Shown here in pieces: positions 55,757 through 64,000 of a stretch of DNA of 64,000 nucleotides (the stretch's first letter is position 1; every line of letters begins with the position of its first letter). The notes under the pieces are model-generated. The model did no database searches. It was given only the letters and a program-made list of their open reading frames with translations, and was not told the origin of the DNA. This DNA is from Alphaproteobacteria bacterium (GTDB lineage: Bacteria > Pseudomonadota > Alphaproteobacteria > UBA8366): contig JAJFJD010000041.1 in NCBI GenBank assembly GCA_021774335.1, positions 1 to 64,000 on the forward strand, given 5' to 3'. The translations under genes and the position numbers were made by a program.

Positions 55757-57105
55757 CACAATTCTCCCTCTACGAAGACTTCCGGCTCGACCAGCTTTCG
55801 GTCCAGAAGCAGCGATTGCACGGCGAGGATTTCCCGCACGCTGGGGTCCGACCCGCCGCCGCCGCCCGCCGGGCCATTGACATGCATGGCGCGCACTTCA
55901 AATCCGACCGCCTCGGCAGCCTTGCGGTCGTCGGTCCGCGCCGCGATGCGAAGGCGCACCTCATAGGGCTCGGGCCGGTCGTCCTTCATGCCGTGAAGGC
56001 TCGACATGCCGATCAGGTCGACCCGCATTTCCGGGTAGTGGAAGCCCCGAAGCCGCAGCCGCTCCTTCACGACCTCGGCGGCCAATTCGGCGCGCGCGAC
56101 GGCGTTGATGCCAGCGTAGCTGACCTGACCTTCACCGATATAGCCGTCGAAGTAGCCGACCGTAACCTTATAGGAGTCTGTCCTCGGCCTCGCTCTCGCG
56201 CCTGCCACCCGAACACGGTGCGGCGCCTCGTCGGTCAATGTCAGGTCGGTGATGTCGAGAACGCAATCCGGCGTGATGTAGGCGGACGGGTCGTGCATTT
56301 CATAGAGAATTTGTTCTGAACAGGTGGCGACGTCGATCCGTCCACCCGTGTCTTCGAGCTTCGTGACCACAAGTCCGCCATCCGCGTCGATTTCCGCAAT
56401 CGGGTAGCCGAGTTCCGCCAGACCAGGAACGTCTTTCATTCCAGGGTCGGCAAAACAGCCGCCGGTCAGTTGCGCCGAACATTCCAGCAGGTGTCCCGCT
56501 GTTGTGCCCTGCGCCAATTTCGGCCAATCGTCGTAAGACCAACCGTAATGATGCATCGCCGGCGCCAGGAACAGGCAAGGGTCGCCGACCCGCCCGGTGA
56601 TGGTCACCGGCGTTTTGGCCGCCAACGCGCGGCAGATCGCGTCGGCGCCCAGATATGCGTTGGCCGACGCCATGCGCGGCAGGATGGATTCCAAGGGCTC
56701 TCCGCTTTCGAGGAGCTTCAAGTGCGGTTGCGTCCGCACCAGCTCCGCCACATCGTCACCCTGCACGACCGCGCAGGGCACGTCACCGAGCCCCATATCG
56801 GAGGCCAACCGCCGTGTCGCCCGTGCGGCGCCGGCAGGGTTCGCGGCCCCCATGTTGGTGACAATGCGCGTGCCATGGTCGAGGCAATGCGCCAGCACCG
56901 CTTCCATGCGTTGCTCCAGCCACGGGTTATAGCCCTTCTCCGGGTTCTTCTGGCGGGTCAGGTTCTCCCGCCCCACGGTGCGCTCGGCCAGGCATTCGAA
57001 GACCAACCAGTCGACCGTGCCGCATTTCGCCATATCCACGGCCGGAGCTATGCGGTCGTCGGCGAAACCGGCACCGACGCCGATCCGGAGCGGGCGATCA
57101 GTCAT
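55756..57105 (-). CDS. Acyclic terpene utilization AtuA-like protein (DUF1446)
   Basis: 449 residues of the DUF1446/AtuA N-terminal family (RIGVGAGFADDRIAPAVDMA, TNMGAANPAGAARATRRLA, GRVGDPCLFLAPAMHHYGW). In Pseudomonas AtuA belongs to citronellol/geraniol breakdown, but the family is broad and mostly uncharacterised. ATG 57105 follows AGGAAG; the frame is open far upstream, but the extra sequence is unlike the family. The downstream gene supplies the missing C-terminal domain. Confidence 0.9.
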   Translation of the reverse strand: MTDRPLRIGVGAGFADDRIAPAVDMAKCGTVDWLVFECLAERTVGRENLTRQKNPEKGYNPWLEQRMEAVLAHCLDHGTRIVTNMGAANPAGAARATRRLASDMGLGDVPCAVVQGDDVAELVRTQPHLKLLESGEPLESILPRMASANAYLGADAICRALAAKTPVTITGRVGDPCLFLAPAMHHYGWSYDDWPKLAQGTTAGHLLECSAQLTGGCFADPGMKDVPGLAELGYPIAEIDADGGLVVTKLEDTGGRIDVATCSEQILYEMHDPSAYITPDCVLDITDLTLTDEAPHRVRVAGARARPRTDSYKVTVGYFDGYIGEGQVSYAGINAVARAELAAEVVKERLRLRGFHYPEMRVDLIGMSSLHGMKDDRPEPYEVRLRIAARTDDRKAAEAVGFEVRAMHVNGPAGGGGGSDPSVREILAVQSLLLDRKLVEPEVFVEGEL

Positions 57106-57580
57106 CTTTTTTTGCTTCCTTCTCATCAGGTATCTGGGTAAGCAGATTTTCCGAGCAGTGTTTCTTCGGGTCATTGGGCACAAAGACATAATGCGCGCTG
57201 CGCGGGCAGTCGGGCAAGAACCTGCATCGCCGAGATGAGGCCAGCTTAGATGTAAGCTCTTGGCCATAAACCGATATTCCGAAAATTTTCGGAATGAGTC
57301 CGCTCGCCCCAAGAATCGAACATTCCTAGTGCAGTCTCTGACTTCCGCTAATGACCTAAAGCCAACATCCAGCCTGTTTTGAAATCGACGCGTTGACGAA
57401 GGTGTTCGGTGCCAAGCAGCTGAACTCGGTTGCGCGGGCAAGATGTGTTAAGGTCTTCCTGCCGACGGCACCCGTGACGGTAAGGCCCTCCGTGTAGGAG
57501 GAATAAATTAGCTCTGCTGGTGCCACCACGCCCGTTACAAATCGACACGACGAACTGCGCTGACACTTGGGACATCCCGA
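57106..57580. other. Intergenic region with a perfect palindrome
   Basis: 475 bases between the AtuA-like gene (-) and a small plus-strand gene. It holds the 20-bp palindrome at 57276-57295. I see no other gene; short frames on the minus strand (57348-57706) lack ribosome binding sites and overlap the small gene. Confidence 0.4.
57276..57295. promoter_or_regulatory. Perfect 20-bp palindrome ATTCCGAAAA/TTTTCGGAAT
   Basis: Ten bases followed directly by their exact complement, 170 bases upstream of the AtuA-like gene. Its length and position suit a dimeric repressor operator. No regulator gene is adjacent, so the binding protein is unknown. Confidence 0.5.
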
Positions 57581-57787
57581 ATGGAAGAGGCGACAATTGA
57601 CCGTGCTGCCATGGGTCGCTTGGCGAAAGCTTTGGCTTTCATCTGCGGACCGGATCATCCGACTACGGTTGCCCTCAAGGCGGCGGCCGAGAATGGTTCC
57701 GAACAAGACATCAAGAAAGCGCGCACGCTGTTTCTGGGATTGAAGCAGGGAGACCGCCGGGCCGCATTGGCCATGCTCGCCGATTGA
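57581..57787 (+). CDS. Hypothetical small protein (68 aa)
   Basis: Helical, charged, no membrane segment: GRLAKALAFICGPDHPTTVALKAAAENGSEQDIKKARTLF. No family recognised and no clear ribosome binding site, but composition and codon use are coding-like and no better frame overlaps it. Confidence 0.5.
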   Translation: MEEATIDRAAMGRLAKALAFICGPDHPTTVALKAAAENGSEQDIKKARTLFLGLKQGDRRAALAMLAD

Positions 57788-58041
57788 TCGGTGCCGCGCC
57801 AGTTCGTTACCGTAGCGCTATTTAGCGACCTAAAGCCTGAGCCCAGGTACTGACGGGGCATAGGTTGGACCATCACGGAGCATTGGCCGGATCACAAGCC
57901 CAATGCGATCAACCAAAACTGACACGATTGCCTAACCGGAAGGCAAAAGACCTCGATGATTTTCCATCGATCCGCCGTTCAAGCGACGACCTCAATGTTC
58001 TTCAGGGTCGACCGAACTTAATCCAATAACAGGAGACAGGA

Positions 58042-59247
58042 ATGCCGCGGATAATAAAAGACCTTATGCCAGGTGACTTGGAGTTTCAGATGTTCGTCCT
58101 CGACGAACTCGCGGACGACCTCATCGCACAAGGTGCGGACGTCTTGAAACTCACAATAGGCGTGCCTGAATTATTCATGCCCAAAGCCGTGCTCGACGGG
58201 ATGATCGAGAAGCTCACGGATCCGGACTTCGTCCGGCGCGTGTATCCGGAAGGGCTGCCCGAACTGCGCGAAGCCATCGCGAAATTTTATAATCGGCGAT
58301 ATCAGGCGGATGTATCGGTCGACAATGTCATCGTCAACACGGGTACGTCGCCAATATTCCGGAATATTTTTCAGCTTCTATCGGGCCCTGAATACGAAAT
58401 TATGATCCCAAGGCCCTACTACGCCCTCTATATGTATTGCGCGACGTTGGCAGGCGCGAAGGTCAAATTCTATGACATCGATGTTGATACCAAACGCGTC
58501 GATATGGAGTCGTTCCGCCGCAATTTCTCGCCCGAACGCACATCGCTCGTGGTCATTAATTCTCCCGGCAACCCCATCGGGAACATCGTCACACCCGACG
58601 AAATGCGTGAAATCTACAAAATCGTCGATCGCCAAGCTTACGTGTTGAACGACGAAATTTATAACAACACGATGTTCTACGACGAATTTCAATCGCCCTT
58701 GGCGCTCTTCCCCGAGCACAAGGATATGACGATTGTCACGAATAGCTTTTCCAAGGGATTTCGTATGTATACCAAGCGAATTGGTTTCGCGATCCTGCCC
58801 CCGGATTTGCAGACCAATTTGCGCGTCATTCAACAACACACCCTGCTTTGCACCGACCCCTGTTATCAATACGGCATGATCGCCGCACTCGCTGACGAGG
58901 ATAGCCCCCGGGAACTCACGGGCGTTTATAAGGCGCGCGCCGAATACACGACGGAACGCCTTACGGGCACACGTTGCACGCCAGTCGGCGCCGAAGGCGG
59001 GTTCTACGCGATGCTCCGTTGCGAAGAATGGAACAAGGCGCGGGGTTTTGCGTCCTCGAAGGAACTCGCTCGGGACATCCTTGAAAAAGTGCACGTGGCC
59101 GTGGTTCCCGGTACCGACTTCGGCGTTCCGCAAGACTTGCGGCTAGCTTTTTGCAACGAACGATATAACGAGGGGATCGACCGGTTGCATGATTATTTCT
59201 CCTCCTCGAACGAAGCCTTTGCACCGGGAGTGCCGCCTGCATCCTAA
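58042..59247 (+). CDS. PLP-dependent class I/II aminotransferase
   Basis: 401 residues, fold type I. The PLP-binding Lys is K238 in NSFSKGFRMYTKR; the Asn and Asp/Tyr of the cofactor pocket are in NSPGNPIGN and LNDEIYNN. The C-terminal Arg binding the substrate carboxylate is in DLRLAFCNERYNEG. AGGAGA lies seven bases before the ATG. Substrate unknown (aspartate-type or other). Confidence 0.92.
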   Translation: MPRIIKDLMPGDLEFQMFVLDELADDLIAQGADVLKLTIGVPELFMPKAVLDGMIEKLTDPDFVRRVYPEGLPELREAIAKFYNRRYQADVSVDNVIVNTGTSPIFRNIFQLLSGPEYEIMIPRPYYALYMYCATLAGAKVKFYDIDVDTKRVDMESFRRNFSPERTSLVVINSPGNPIGNIVTPDEMREIYKIVDRQAYVLNDEIYNNTMFYDEFQSPLALFPEHKDMTIVTNSFSKGFRMYTKRIGFAILPPDLQTNLRVIQQHTLLCTDPCYQYGMIAALADEDSPRELTGVYKARAEYTTERLTGTRCTPVGAEGGFYAMLRCEEWNKARGFASSKELARDILEKVHVAVVPGTDFGVPQDLRLAFCNERYNEGIDRLHDYFSSSNEAFAPGVPPAS

Positions 59248-59307
59248 GCTGTTCGATACGAGCAGACATGCGGCTTAGCAGCGGAGTTACGTATGGTGAC
59301 CCCGGAA

Positions 59308-59351
59308 ACGATGAAATGTCCGCTCCTACCCTGGAGCGGACATCATCGTTT
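59308..59351. terminator. Bidirectional hairpin terminator
   Basis: ATGTCCGCTCC (59316-59326), six-base loop, then its exact complement to 59343; pairing continues outward (AACGATGA with TCATCGTT) across a small bulge and ends in TTTT. It lies between the convergent aminotransferase and SDR genes. Confidence 0.8.
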
Positions 59352-59392
59352 TCGTTCGTTGGGAGCGGAAACAGCCCGTCGTGAATTTTTGG

Positions 59393-60145
59393 TTAGTGAA
59401 ACACGCGTCCGGCGTCGATGACGGTAGTCTGGCCAGTCATCGTGTCCGTACGGCACATCGTCACCACCATGTCGGCGCAATCATCCTTGTCCGCCGCCTT
59501 CTTTAATAATGCCCCCGACGACGCCCGCTCGACCTGTTCAGCCCGCAAGTTGTCGGTCGCGCGGGTGCCTTCCAACAAGCCAGGAGCCACGCAGTTCACC
59601 AGAGTCTCCGGTGCCATTGCCACGGCCGTGCAGCGCGTCAGATGGATCAATCCGGCCTTCGCCACCGCGTAGGCGATGGAGGATCCCGTCGGCGAAAGAC
59701 CGGCGACCGAGGAAATGTTGACGATACGGCCTTGGCCTTGCGCCTTCATGATGGGCGCAACGGCCTTTGTCAGCCGCATGGGCCCGGTCAGGTTGACGGC
59801 GATAATCTTGTCCCACTCATGCTGCGTTAGACCGTCAAGGTCATCGAACGGAATCGCTTTGTTATAGGCGGCATCGTTGATCAGGATATCCAGGCGGCCG
59901 AACCGTTTCGTAACCTCCCCCACCAGCCCATCCACCGCCGAAGCATCGGTGATGTCGCAGGCGAAGGCAGCGGCATTGATCTGATAGCGAGAGGTGAGAT
60001 CGCGGGCTACTTCCTCCGCCTGATCGCGGCTACGTGCATACATCACTGCGATTTGCACACCTTCCCGCGCAAGCGCATGACAGATGCGCTGGCCGAGGCC
60101 GCCATTGCCACCCGTCACCAAGGCAACTTTACCCTTAAGGTCCAT
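59393..60145 (-). CDS. Short-chain dehydrogenase/reductase (FabG-like)
   Basis: 250 residues with intact motifs: TGGNGGLG (11-18), NDAA (90-93), catalytic Ser near 146 and Y159-A-V-A-K163. Typical NAD(P)-dependent 3-oxoacyl or hydroxy-compound dehydrogenase. ATG 60145 follows GGGAGAG by six bases. Convergent with the aminotransferase; a separate transcription unit. Confidence 0.92.
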   Translation of the reverse strand: MDLKGKVALVTGGNGGLGQRICHALAREGVQIAVMYARSRDQAEEVARDLTSRYQINAAAFACDITDASAVDGLVGEVTKRFGRLDILINDAAYNKAIPFDDLDGLTQHEWDKIIAVNLTGPMRLTKAVAPIMKAQGQGRIVNISSVAGLSPTGSSIAYAVAKAGLIHLTRCTAVAMAPETLVNCVAPGLLEGTRATDNLRAEQVERASSGALLKKAADKDDCADMVVTMCRTDTMTGQTTVIDAGRVFH

Positions 60146-60473
60146 GGATACTCTCCCGTATACGGCGCCGTCGTGTCGCGGCGCATCCCGTTGTTGGTCC
60201 GAAGTGTGCGACCGGACGGGCGGTCCAAACTAGGGCTTCCCGGCTCAGTACTATTCGGTATGGGTTATACCCCAAAACCTCCGCTCTCGCGGAGGGTTCC
60301 TAATCGATGAGGATGTGATCGCCAGGTCCCTGCCTGCCAAGTCGGTACCGCCTGAAAAGACCCGACTAGAGCGGGGTTCAAACGGTCAATGTACATCCAT
60401 AGGGGCACAATTCGGGGGAACCGGCGTTTTCATTTACAATCACATTTTTGATGACGCGAGCAGGAGGTCTCGG
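60146..60473. other. Divergent intergenic region (SDR / GFA gene)
   Basis: 328 bases holding the promoters of both flanking genes. A short hairpin CCTCCGC-TCTC-GCGGAGG at 60278-60295 is the only structure I see. The frame of the GFA gene is open from 60315, but its good ribosome binding site places the start at 60474. Confidence 0.4.
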
Positions 60474-60911
60474 ATGAACGAGCCAACCCACACTTTTTCC
60501 GGCCATTGCCACTGCGGTGCAATCTCGATGGAACTGGCCTTTACGCAGGACGCCGAGGAGATGCAGGTGCGCTCCTGCCAATGTGATTTCTGTATTCGGC
60601 AAGGATCGCTGACCGTGTCAGAGGCTGCTGGACGGGCGGTCATCACCGTCGAGGCCGATCAGCTCACGACCCACAGTTTCGGTTCCCAAACGGCCCAGTT
60701 CCTGATCTGCTCGCGGTGCGGTGTCTATGCGGGCGCGATTATGGCCGACGGCGATGAGCTGTTGTCGATCGCCAATGCACGAGGACTCGGCATTGAGGCA
60801 TTCAGCCACCGCCTCGGCACGCAAATGACACATGACGATGAGACGACACCGGACCGGATCGACCGCCGCAGGCAAAGATGGACGCCGACGGAGATCAATT
60901 TTAAGCTTTGA
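60474..60911 (+). CDS. GFA / CENP-V family zinc protein
   Basis: 145 residues with the zinc-binding pattern of the Gfa-like family: CHCG near residue 12, CQCDFC in the middle and CSRCG later. Family members include glutathione-dependent formaldehyde-activating enzyme-like proteins, but most have unknown roles. AGGAGG six bases before ATG 60474 fixes the start. Confidence 0.9.
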   Translation: MNEPTHTFSGHCHCGAISMELAFTQDAEEMQVRSCQCDFCIRQGSLTVSEAAGRAVITVEADQLTTHSFGSQTAQFLICSRCGVYAGAIMADGDELLSIANARGLGIEAFSHRLGTQMTHDDETTPDRIDRRRQRWTPTEINFKL

Positions 60912-61158
60912 TCCATCTTCGGCAGCGCATGTCTCGGTTCGGCGACAAGCGGGCCATCGAGCGGACGCACTCGACTTCCCCTACTGACCCATAAAAGGCA
61001 CAAAGCTGATGAATGTGAGGTGCCCGGTTAGACAGCTCGGCGAGCCGCGCTACAATGGAGTCAGATACCGAACTTGGGCATTTGGTCGGCGCTGAATACC
61101 AGCGTCTATGCGTCCTGCCAGCGCATGCCGCATAATGCAGACAAAGGAATATTCAATC

Positions 61159-62358
61159 ATGCATCAACTTAAAATTCCGGCCGTCTTCATGCGGGGGGGC
61201 ACGTCAAATGCGATTGTCTTCAAGGAACATGATTTGCCCCAAGACAAGTCGCTATGGCCGGAAATATTTCTTGCCGCGCAAGGCAGCCCCGATCCCTTCG
61301 GACGGCAGCTTAACGGCATGGGCGGTGGAATTTCTTCGCTCTCGAAGATTTGTGTGATCGGCCCACCGAGCCGGGACGATGCAGATGTCGATTATACCTT
61401 TGCACAAGTCGGTGTGCGCAATGACAAGGTCACCTTCAATAGCAATTGCGGCAATATGTCTGCGGCCATGGGTCCGTTTTCCGTCGATGAGGGCTTCGTT
61501 CAGGTCGATGGAAATAAAGCCAGGGTCCGAATTCACAACACAAATACGAAAAAGATCATCATTTCCCAATTCGATATGGATAATGGCCTCGCCGGAATCG
61601 ATGGCAACTACGTGATGCCCGGCGTTGACGATGCAGGTAATAGAGTGCGGCTGGATTTTCTGGACCCTGGCGGCGCCGGCACGGGTAAATTGCTTCCAAG
61701 CGGCAACGTGATCGATACCTTGGATATTCCCGGGGTGGGCAGGCTTGAAGCTTCGATCGTCGATGCCGCCAACCCAACCGTATATGTTGACGCGTCGGCG
61801 GTCGGCCTCGTGGGCACAGAGTTGCCCGCTGATATCGATGCCATGACCGAGGTGATGGATAAACTCGAAGCCATCCGTCGTTACAGCGGCGTATTGGTGG
61901 GGCTCGCCGGTTCGGTCGAAGAAATGGCAGCGAAACCGACAGCAATCTCTCCGGGATTTGTCTCAGCAGCGCAGGCTTCGCCCATCCTCACGGGCAAAGT
62001 GATACCGGAAGCGGACGGTGACTTTGTCTGTCGAATTGTCTCCTCGGGGAATGTTCACCGTGCTTTGCCTGGTACCCGCTCTATTTGCACGGCTGTGGCG
62101 TCGCGCATAAAAGGCACCGTCGTGCATCGTGTGGCACGCCCTGTTGAAGACCCAACGGCGGATGTCCGTATCGTACAGCCGTCCGGTGTGATTGTGCTCG
62201 CCGCCGATGTCGTCGAAAAGGATGGTGAAATGTTTGCCCGGTCGGCCACTCTTTATCGAACACAACGCCGCATGTTCGAGGGATATGTCTGTGTGCCGGC
62301 GTCCAAAGTCCCGAATTTCGTCAACTATCAGCAGCAGCACGCATCAGCCGCCGAATAA
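61159..62358 (+). CDS. PrpF family protein (methylaconitate/oxalomesaconate isomerase-like)
   Basis: 399 residues, diaminopimelate-epimerase-like double fold: KIPAVFMRGGTSNAIVF at the start, FNSNCGNMSAAMGPFSVDEG in the middle, and SPGFVSAAQASPI with PGTRSICTAVASRIKGTVVH near the end. The family isomerises unsaturated tricarboxylic acids (2-methylaconitate, 4-oxalomesaconate). AAGGAA precedes ATG 61159; 61108 is also in frame. A hairpin follows at 62381-62406. Confidence 0.9.
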   Translation: MHQLKIPAVFMRGGTSNAIVFKEHDLPQDKSLWPEIFLAAQGSPDPFGRQLNGMGGGISSLSKICVIGPPSRDDADVDYTFAQVGVRNDKVTFNSNCGNMSAAMGPFSVDEGFVQVDGNKARVRIHNTNTKKIIISQFDMDNGLAGIDGNYVMPGVDDAGNRVRLDFLDPGGAGTGKLLPSGNVIDTLDIPGVGRLEASIVDAANPTVYVDASAVGLVGTELPADIDAMTEVMDKLEAIRRYSGVLVGLAGSVEEMAAKPTAISPGFVSAAQASPILTGKVIPEADGDFVCRIVSSGNVHRALPGTRSICTAVASRIKGTVVHRVARPVEDPTADVRIVQPSGVIVLAADVVEKDGEMFARSATLYRTQRRMFEGYVCVPASKVPNFVNYQQQHASAAE

Positions 62359-62759
62359 CCACGGGCCTGTCCCAACCCTGCCGTGGCTAATCGAGTTTAG
62401 CCACGGTAGTCAGCGACGCGCGGAATTCGATAGCACCCTGCCCGCTCCTGGCTGCAATTGGACGAATTCGGCCATTCGCGATTACGTCCACACATGACCC
62501 AAAACCGGACATTCCCAAGCAACACTCTAGACACCATTCTCTTTACTGTAGGCGGAAATCAGCGTGAGTACCCACGGCCTAAGCCCCCGCATATCCTTTC
62601 GTTTTTTAAACGAGAATATTCAGCACTTTGCCAGCAATTCACAGATTAACAGTATTGACCCTTGGGGGTGAACAGACCGTAGAATCGAACCGAGTTTTCG
62701 AAGCGTGACGCCTCCGACCCGTGTCTGCTACCACCCGCTAAGCTAAGAAGGAGACAACC
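62359..62759. other. Intergenic region (PrpF-like / hydrolase)
   Basis: 400 bases. The first part has the hairpin at 62381-62406; the part from 62470 to 62660 is A+T-rich. A short frame at 62458-62649 has no ribosome binding site or recognisable product. The hydrolase promoter is probably in the A+T-rich part. Confidence 0.4.
62381..62406 (+). terminator. Hairpin after the PrpF-like gene
   Basis: Perfect 10-bp stem CCGTGGCTAA / TTAGCCACGG with a six-base loop, 22 bases after the stop. No T-run follows, so termination would be weak or factor-assisted. Confidence 0.55.
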
Positions 62760-63515
62760 ATGCCGATTTACGAGAAGGGTGACGTCCGCATCCGTTACGA
62801 GGAGGTCGGCAGTGGCTTTCCGCTACTGGTCACCCCGGGTGGTGGCCTTAACTCTCGAATTGACAACTGGCCTGCCGCGGTGATCAACGCGATGGACGTC
62901 TTCAAAAACGACTTCCGTTGCATCACGATGGATCAGCGCAACGCCAACGGCGGCGAGAGTGCGGGGCCGTTGGCTCTCGACGATCCGTGGGGCGGCTTTG
63001 CCGAAGACCAGCTCGGGCTGATGGATCACCTGGGCATTCGTGAATTTGCCTTCATGGGCTACTGCATCGGCGGCTGCTTCGCCGGCAAGCTTATTGAACG
63101 AGCCCCAGAGCGTGTTGTCGCCGCGGTATTCTGCCAATCCGTGGGGCACTTACCGGAAGACCCCGATGTAATGTATCGGTCCGGCCGGGATGTGTGGGCC
63201 CCGGAATTACTCGCCGGGCGGCCCGATCTAACACAAGACGCGATCGATAAGTACCTGCACAATCTTTACCGGGTGAACCCCGACTTTCTCTACAGCGTGT
63301 CGCGCGACGTAATCCGCAACTGTCAGACGCCGATTCTCGTGCTCCCGGACGATACTCCGGCACACCCGCACCAGACATCGGTCGACGTTGCCTCGCTGGC
63401 GCCGAACGCCGAGATCACAGTCTTTCCTTGGACCTCTCCACCCGACCTGAAGGACCGCACGATCAATCGTGCGCGCAGATTCCTCCAAACGCACTGTGTC
63501 GCGCAGTCAGGGTGA
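62760..63515 (+). CDS. Alpha/beta hydrolase with Cys nucleophile
   Basis: 251 residues of the alpha/beta hydrolase fold. The nucleophile elbow reads G-Y-C102-I-G-G rather than GxSxG, as in dienelactone hydrolases; the acid is probably in VLPDDTPAHPHQ, whose histidine is near the end. AAGGAGACAACC before the ATG is an excellent ribosome binding site. It follows the PrpF-like gene by 400 bases. Substrate may be a lactone or ester. Confidence 0.88.
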   Translation: MPIYEKGDVRIRYEEVGSGFPLLVTPGGGLNSRIDNWPAAVINAMDVFKNDFRCITMDQRNANGGESAGPLALDDPWGGFAEDQLGLMDHLGIREFAFMGYCIGGCFAGKLIERAPERVVAAVFCQSVGHLPEDPDVMYRSGRDVWAPELLAGRPDLTQDAIDKYLHNLYRVNPDFLYSVSRDVIRNCQTPILVLPDDTPAHPHQTSVDVASLAPNAEITVFPWTSPPDLKDRTINRARRFLQTHCVAQSG

Positions 63516-63744
63516 GAAATCTCTAGCTGACGGTTCTTCTCGATGCGCGAGGACGGCGCCCACATCTGTTGTCGCGCTTCGGATCAAAAACAGACATCCA
63601 ATTTGGCTGCGGCAATGTCCGCCAAAGACCCGTGTCGGACTTAAAAGCGCGAATTGAGTGCCGCGCCCCGAACCATGACCCATTCCGAAGCCATCATTAT
63701 CTGTCGGCCTAACCTAACGAAGCCTGTCGCAGAAAGTTCATCCT

Positions 63745-64000
63745 TTGTCGAAACCAACAACCTCCGAGTACATCCGTGGCTCGCTTTACGGCCTTGCGGC
63801 CGTCGGCATCTGGGCGTCATGGATCCTGGCCGTGCGGCTTGGGATCAGGACAAATCTCACACCCTGGGACATCACGGCAATTCGTTTTGGTGTCGCTGGA
63901 TTGATCTTGCTGCCGTATCTGTTGAAGAAAGGCCTTGCCGTAGATCGCCTGGGTTGGGCGGGACTGGCAGCGATTTTGTTGGGCGGCGGGGCACCGATGG
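63745..64000 (+). CDS. EamA/DMT family transporter, N-terminus (partial)
   Basis: From TTG 63745 the frame reads MSKPTTSEYIRGSLYGLAAV and continues through hydrophobic helices with LTPWDITAIRFGVAGLILLPYLL, the typical first repeat of EamA-type drug/metabolite exporters. It runs off the window. An in-frame stop at 63715 and no nearer ATG support the TTG start. Confidence 0.8.
   Translation, partial: MSKPTTSEYIRGSLYGLAAVGIWASWILAVRLGIRTNLTPWDITAIRFGVAGLILLPYLLKKGLAVDRLGWAGLAAILLGGGAPM

Noticed and set aside
60278..60295. Short hairpin considered as a terminator
   Set aside because: Only seven base pairs, and it lies upstream of both divergent genes, where no transcript needs to end.

Overview
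The window is a high-GC stretch with no tRNA or rRNA gene, no insertion sequence and no CRISPR array that I can see. Its gene content points to a free-living alphaproteobacterium of the Rhodospirillales type: an HpnN-like hopanoid exporter, a TAXI-type TRAP transporter, an ECF41 sigma factor, several CaiB-type CoA transferases, an MmgE/PrpD protein, a split AtuA-like pair and a GrdB-like selenoprotein. The taxonomic assignment is inference from gene content and codon use only.

Layout. 1-150: start of a hydantoinase/oxoprolinase (HyuA-like) gene leaving the window. 0.7-5.6 kb: complete stress operon prkA (yeaG) - yeaH - spoVR (ycgB). 5.8-9.0 kb: TRAP substrate-binding protein and fused permease. 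9.0-13.9 kb (minus): OmpR-type response regulator, large hybrid sensor kinase, cupin-like protein. 14-19 kb: a small membrane protein, a possible small Arg-rich protein, a strong hairpin terminator, the HpnN-like RND exporter, a DUF1801-like protein and an M15-peptidase-like protein. 19-20 kb: ECF41 sigma factor with its own apparent promoter. 20-24.4 kb: tungstate/molybdate module: HTH-periplasmic-binding fusion regulator, tupABC (minus) and a divergent modA. 24.4-27.4 kb: a PPOX-type flavoprotein, an MFS transporter and an MBL-fold hydrolase. 27.6-32.5 kb: a TetR regulon (TetR, AhpD-like protein, unknown protein, SDR, membrane protein, Baeyer-Villiger-type monooxygenase), with the same 24-bp operator before tetR and before the operon. 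32.6-39.7 kb: a zinc metallopeptidase, a HerA-like ATPase, small envelope proteins, an MFS transporter, a HAD hydrolase and a lipoprotein serine protease. 39.8-46.9 kb: arylsulfotransferase-like protein, Old Yellow Enzyme, VOC protein, a selenoprotein read through an in-frame UGA, a CoA transferase, a GlxA-type regulator and an NTF2-like protein. 47-51 kb (minus): an iron/polyamine-type ABC importer. 51-57 kb: a second CoA transferase, MmgE/PrpD, a TauD-like dioxygenase and a split AtuA pair. 57.6-64 kb: a small protein, an aminotransferase, an SDR, a GFA protein, a PrpF-like isomerase, an alpha/beta hydrolase with a Cys nucleophile, and the start of an EamA exporter.

The most notable items are: (i) the selenocysteine protein at 43158-44048, which ordinary gene callers split in two, with a 7-bp SECIS-like hairpin 10 bases after the UGA; (ii) three self-contained regulatory circuits readable from DNA: duplicated TetR operators, TGCA-N6-TGCA sites shared by the tungstate regulator and its transporter, and an ECF41-type promoter in front of the ECF41 gene; (iii) catabolic operons (TetR regulon; selenoprotein-CoA transferase region; CoA transferase-PrpD-dioxygenase-AtuA region) whose substrates cannot be named from sequence.
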